64,000 bases of DNA from Nitrospirota bacterium (GTDB lineage: Bacteria > Nitrospirota > JACRHL01). Location: assembly GCA_029858285.1 (NCBI GenBank), contig JAOUFN010000001.1, positions 124,001 through 188,000 of the forward strand, given 5' to 3'. The notes under the pieces were generated by a model. The model saw only the letters and a program-made list of their open reading frames with translations. It did no database searches and was not told the origin of the DNA. Positions 61,013 through 64,000 of this stretch are shown piece after piece. The stretch's first letter is position 1; each line of letters opens with the position of its first letter. Both the position numbers and the translations under genes were made by a program.

Positions 61013-61728
61013 GGCCCGGACAGTTCGGCCAGGACGGCGCGGGTGCAGGGCAGCGCCTTCGGGGGGGCGTCGTGCAGCCAGGCGGTCAGCCGCTCCAGGT
61101 CCGCCGGAGTGTCCACGTCGTACCACGAGGGGACAAACGCGACACGCAGGGCGGTGTCTGCCGCGCGGGCCAGGGTGTCGGAAAGCACGCTGGGGGTGCT
61201 CCAGGGGACGCCGTCAAACATTTTTTCCACACCGGGCCAGTGCCCAAGGGCGCCCTGAGGCACGCCTACCAGATAAAAACCGCCATCGGCGGCGGGGCCG
61301 AACACGACATCGGAAGCGCTTGCCAACAGTTCCACCGCCCGGTGCAAGTGAAATACGGGCAGGGTGGGCAGATCGGAGCCGATGAGCAGCACGTGCTCCG
61401 CTCCGTTTTCCAGTTCGGTGCGCAGGGCATGGGCCATGCGCGCCCCCAGGTCGCCGCCCACCTGCCGGGCCAGGCGCGCGCCGGTGGCCGCGGCCAGGGT
61501 TTGGAAGAAAGGCGTGTCGGGATTCGGTGTGGCGTAGATGGCAAGGGGAAAGTGCGGGGCCAGACGGGTGACCAGATCGGTGACGAAGGCGGCGTGGAGG
61601 TTGGCGGCCCCCGCAGCGCCAATGGCGGCGGCCAGACGGGTCTTGACGCGCCCAGCCCGGGGCTGCCGGGCAAACACGATCAGGCGGGTGGCTGGCGTTG
61701 TCTGTTCATGTCCGGTGTTCCCGCGCAT
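61009..61728 (-). CDS. TIGR04282/DUF2064 glycosyltransferase-fold protein
   Basis: A 239-residue protein of the CofC-like nucleotidyl/glycosyltransferase group. RLIVFARQPRAGRVKTRLAAA, LGARMAHALRTELENG, VLLIGSDLPTLPVFHLHRAV, VVFGPAADGGFYLVGV and DVDTPADLERL are the family motifs. Its substrate is unknown. It overlaps hemW by 4 bp and lies 41 bp downstream of the SagB-type gene on the same strand. A possible alternative is a member of the phosphoenolpyruvate guanylyltransferase family. Confidence 0.85.
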   Translation of the reverse strand: MRGNTGHEQTTPATRLIVFARQPRAGRVKTRLAAAIGAAGAANLHAAFVTDLVTRLAPHFPLAIYATPNPDTPFFQTLAAATGARLARQVGGDLGARMAHALRTELENGAEHVLLIGSDLPTLPVFHLHRAVELLASASDVVFGPAADGGFYLVGVPQGALGHWPGVEKMFDGVPWSTPSVLSDTLARAADTALRVAFVPSWYDVDTPADLERLTAWLHDAPPKALPCTRAVLAELSGP

Positions 61729-61769
61729 CCGCCTGTCGTCCGCCCCCCGTGCCTGCGTCCACCCGTGCG

Positions 61770-63374
61770 CTACACCCGCGCGTCGGGCACCCCGATGGTG
61801 GTGATGTAGGCCACCGCCGTCTCCGGCGGCAGATCCAGCAGGCGCGCGATGTCGTTGTCGTAAAATCCGCCAATGCCGGAGGCGCCCAGTCCGATGGCCA
61901 GCGCGGCCAGGTTGAGGCGTTCGCCGATGTGGCCCGCATCCAGATGGGCGTAGCGGTAGGCACGGTCGCCGTAGCGTTCCACGGCACGGTCCAGGTTGAA
62001 GGTGTGGATGATCAGCACCGCCGCGTCACGGCTCAGTTCCTGCCCCAGACAGACGTGGGTGGCGGCGGCACGCAGGTCCCCGCCGCGCATGCGCCGCAGT
62101 TCGTGGGCGCCCGGCGCATAGTAGAACAGGCCGGGGTCGGTGTCCTCCACGGCGTTGACCAGCAAATACGTCTCCAGCAGGGTGGGGTCGAAGGCGTGGC
62201 GCAGTGCGGCGCCGGGGCCGCTGTCGCCAAACGGCACCGCCACCTGCCCGGCAAAGGACAAAATGGTGCCCAACTGCTCCAGGGTGCAGGGGGAGGAGGC
62301 GCTGTAGGAACGGGTGGAACGGCGGCGCAGCAGCGACTGCTCGAGTCCGCCGGGAAAGGTGACCGGTTCGTGGTCCAGGGCAATGGTGTCGTGGGCACCG
62401 GCCCACAGCGTTTCGATGGCCTTCGGATCCAAACGGGACAGTTCGGGCCGGAATGCGTCGGGCCCCGATGCGTTGGGCCGGGACGCCTGGGGAAATTCCG
62501 CGGGACGTTCGATGTTGCCGCCCCGGTGCACCTGCAACAACAGGGTGTCGGGGTCGGCGGTGCCGACCACGGTGCCGGAAGGAAGCACCCCGGCGGTGGG
62601 AATCCTGCTCAAATCCACGGCGTCCAGACGCGGCAGGGCAACCGCGCACAACAGGGCCTCCTCCTCGTCGCCCAGAAACAACAGGTTGCTCATGGCGTGG
62701 TCGACAAAGCCACCGATGGGGAAGGCTCCAAAACCGTACTCCGGGGCGGTCAGCACCACGTTGCCGAGCACGTGCCCGGTGTCCAGCAGGATGCGCCGGT
62801 AGGCCCGTTCGCGGTAGCGCCAGGTGCTGCGCCCCCACAGACCGGTGAGCAGCAGCACCAGATCCGCCTGAGCGACCGCGCCGTGGCCGCACAGGGCGGG
62901 TTCCAGCCGCTCCCACGGGTTGCTCTCCCACACCGGCACCAGCACATGGCTTTGGGCCAGGTAGTGGTACACGCCGTCCGCCAGGGGCGGCATGTTGCGC
63001 ACCGCCACATACATTTCGGTGGGATACAGGGCCCCGGCGCTGGGGGCCGCGCGCAAGGTCTGGCGGGAGCCGTCCGGGTAGGGCATCACGGCGGTGACAC
63101 CGTTGGAAAAATACAGCAGCCGCGACAGTTCCCGAAGGCTGCTGTCCTCGCTCCCCGAGGGGATTTCGGGCATCTCGCGGCCGGTGAAGGGATGGCGGGA
63201 AAAGGGCAAAAAGGCGACCAGATCCACCGCCTGATCCGCCTGGTAGTGCTTGAAAGGGGCCGGGGGCTGACCAGCAGGGCGCGAAAACCGCCCCATGTCT
63301 CCCGCGATGTACTTGGTCTCTTCGTGAAACAGTCGGCTGATGCTGGTTTCCCGCGATGGTTGCACGGCGCTCAC
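61770..63374 (-). CDS. Double-domain SagB-type nitroreductase-like protein
   Basis: A 534-residue protein made of two related flavin nitroreductase domains. The first (about 75-260) has LLYFSNGVTAV, RAAPSAGALYPTEMYVAV, RILLDTGHVLGNVVLTAPE and FGAFPIGGFVD. The second (about 335-534) has LLRRRSTRSYSAS, LSFAGQVAVPFGD, YLLVNAVEDTDPGLFYY and HLDAGHIGERLNLAALAIGLG followed by ASGIGGFYD. SagB enzymes oxidise azolines in peptide natural products, but stand-alone double forms occur widely with no known substrate. GTG 63374 overlaps the metG stop by 4 bp; no precursor peptide or YcaO gene is near. Confidence 0.85.
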   Translation of the reverse strand: MSAVQPSRETSISRLFHEETKYIAGDMGRFSRPAGQPPAPFKHYQADQAVDLVAFLPFSRHPFTGREMPEIPSGSEDSSLRELSRLLYFSNGVTAVMPYPDGSRQTLRAAPSAGALYPTEMYVAVRNMPPLADGVYHYLAQSHVLVPVWESNPWERLEPALCGHGAVAQADLVLLLTGLWGRSTWRYRERAYRRILLDTGHVLGNVVLTAPEYGFGAFPIGGFVDHAMSNLLFLGDEEEALLCAVALPRLDAVDLSRIPTAGVLPSGTVVGTADPDTLLLQVHRGGNIERPAEFPQASRPNASGPDAFRPELSRLDPKAIETLWAGAHDTIALDHEPVTFPGGLEQSLLRRRSTRSYSASSPCTLEQLGTILSFAGQVAVPFGDSGPGAALRHAFDPTLLETYLLVNAVEDTDPGLFYYAPGAHELRRMRGGDLRAAATHVCLGQELSRDAAVLIIHTFNLDRAVERYGDRAYRYAHLDAGHIGERLNLAALAIGLGASGIGGFYDNDIARLLDLPPETAVAYITTIGVPDARV

Positions 63375-64000
63375 CGGATGCGGGCGCCGGTGGTGACCGG
63401 GGCGGAGGTGGTCAACAACGCCTCGACCTCATCGGCGCCGGCGGCCAGCAGCATGCCCTGGGATTCCACGCCCATGAGCACGGCGGGGCGGAGATTTGTC
63501 AGTACCACAACCTGGCGTCCGACCATCTCCTCAGGGGTGAATTTGCGACCGATGCCGGCCACAATCTGGCGCACCTCGGTGCCGATATCCACCTGTAATT
63601 TTAGCAGTTTCTCGGACTTGCGCACCCGCTCCGCCTCTTTCACCACCCCGGCCTGGATGCGCAGTCTGGAAAAATCGGCGATGCTGGCAAACCCGTCATC
63701 GGTGGCCGGGGACGCGGGGGCGCCATGGGATGATTGGGGGGCCGGTGTGCCGGGCTCGTTCTTGTCCACTGAAAGCTCCTGTGCGGGCGCGGCGATGGTG
63801 AGCCGCGCGGGTAGCGATTCCGGATCCTTGCGCGGGAACAGGGGGACCACCGGCGGCAGCGTCGTTCCCGGCGGGTACCCCCCCCACCGGGCCGCCCCCG
63901 CGAAGTCCATGTGGTGAGGATCCACCCGGAGCCCCAGCGCATGCCATATTCTACCCGCAGATTCCGGCATGAAGGGATAAAGAAACGTGGCGGCGATGCG
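63371..64000 (-). CDS. metG: Methionyl-tRNA synthetase, C-terminal part (cut by window edge)
   Basis: The frame is open to the right window edge. Residues before the internal ATG read TFLYPFMPESAGRIWHALGL, the end of the anticodon-binding domain. A linker follows, then the C-terminal tRNA-binding (OB-fold, EMAP-like) domain: FSRLRIQAGVV, SEKLLKLQVDIG, RQIVAGIGRKFTPEEMVGRQ and VVLTNLRPAVLMGVESQGM. It shows a C-terminally extended MetRS. The catalytic part lies outside the window. Confidence 0.92.
   Translation of the reverse strand, partial: RIAATFLYPFMPESAGRIWHALGLRVDPHHMDFAGAARWGGYPPGTTLPPVVPLFPRKDPESLPARLTIAAPAQELSVDKNEPGTPAPQSSHGAPASPATDDGFASIADFSRLRIQAGVVKEAERVRKSEKLLKLQVDIGTEVRQIVAGIGRKFTPEEMVGRQVVVLTNLRPAVLMGVESQGMLLAAGADEVEALLTTSAPVTTGARIR

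Noticed and set aside
61698-63917. Open frame of 739 codons on the plus strand
   Set aside because: It is antisense to the SagB-type gene and metG and shows no domain.

Overview
This window is GC-rich chromosomal DNA from a Gram-negative bacterium. Lipoproteins with lipoboxes, an outer-membrane-type barrel, Hfq, an HrpA helicase, a type I glutamine synthetase with its adenylylation tyrosine, and a sigma54-type glnA promoter all point to the Proteobacteria in a broad sense. I could not place it in a genus. Genes are dense, many overlap by 4 bp (ATGA or GTGA), and GTG starts are common. Almost everything is housekeeping or biosynthetic. The only stretch with clearly foreign base composition is a short AT-rich piece near 41.7-42.5 kb.

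Layout. 0-0.3 kb: start of a peptide-type ABC transporter binding lipoprotein, leftward, with a good promoter. 0.5-0.9 kb: a gene-free stretch with a promoter-like sequence, several hairpins and a terminator, possibly a structured RNA. 1-9.5 kb: yacG, then a cobalamin operon (cbiE-cbiT fusion with a large low-complexity insert, cobM, an unknown secreted protein, cobyric acid synthase, cbiB, a cobC-type aminotransferase) ending in a triheme cytochrome c. 9.5-10.4 kb: a leftward HAD phosphatase and a small protein. 10.6-15 kb: trpG-D-C-F-B, preceded by five copies of a 13-bp repeat; trpE and trpA are not here. 15-16 kb: two paralogous 52-residue membrane proteins, each with its own strong terminator. 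16.1-20.3 kb: a DUF1232-like protein, a lone ABC ATPase, then hflX-miaA-hfq. 20.3-24.6 kb: repeats, MTA phosphorylase, a TPR lipoprotein, a YHS protein, a small transaldolase, and three DsrE/TusBCD-like genes.

24.6-33.4 kb: a leftward fused transporter/spermidine-synthase-like protein and cbiX, then rightward an AEC permease, two RcnB-like lipoproteins (one with three copies of the domain and an internal 18-bp minisatellite) and three unknown small genes. 33.4-46.7 kb: M1-type lipoprotein peptidase and hrpA leftward; cupin, pirin and PhzF genes rightward; a frameshifted Doc/Fic-like gene in AT-rich DNA; a CoA-binding protein; a very large peptidase/propeller/barrel surface protein; clpS. 46.8-54.5 kb: glnA with sigma54 and NtrC-type signals, ispE, tRNA-Gln, prs, rplY, pth, ychF and a disordered Arg/Gly-rich protein. 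54.7-64 kb: a thioredoxin-like ferredoxin, a glycosyltransferase-like protein, a nitronate-monooxygenase-like enzyme, a response regulator whose HD-GYP domain has lost its metal ligands, hemW, a DUF2064 protein, a double-domain SagB-type oxidoreductase, and the C-terminal part of metG.

How the genes fit together: the cobalamin operon supplies ring methylation, amidation and lower-loop assembly, and cbiX (20 kb away) supplies cobalt insertion. This fits an early-cobalt (anaerobic-type) pathway, with the remaining steps outside the window. The trp genes, glnA, prs, ispE and the translation genes are standard housekeeping units. The best candidates for something undescribed are the paired 52-residue membrane proteins, the insert in CbiE, the RcnB-like repeat lipoproteins, the candidate RNA at 0.54-0.88 kb, the dispersed intergenic repeats and the degenerate HD-GYP regulator.
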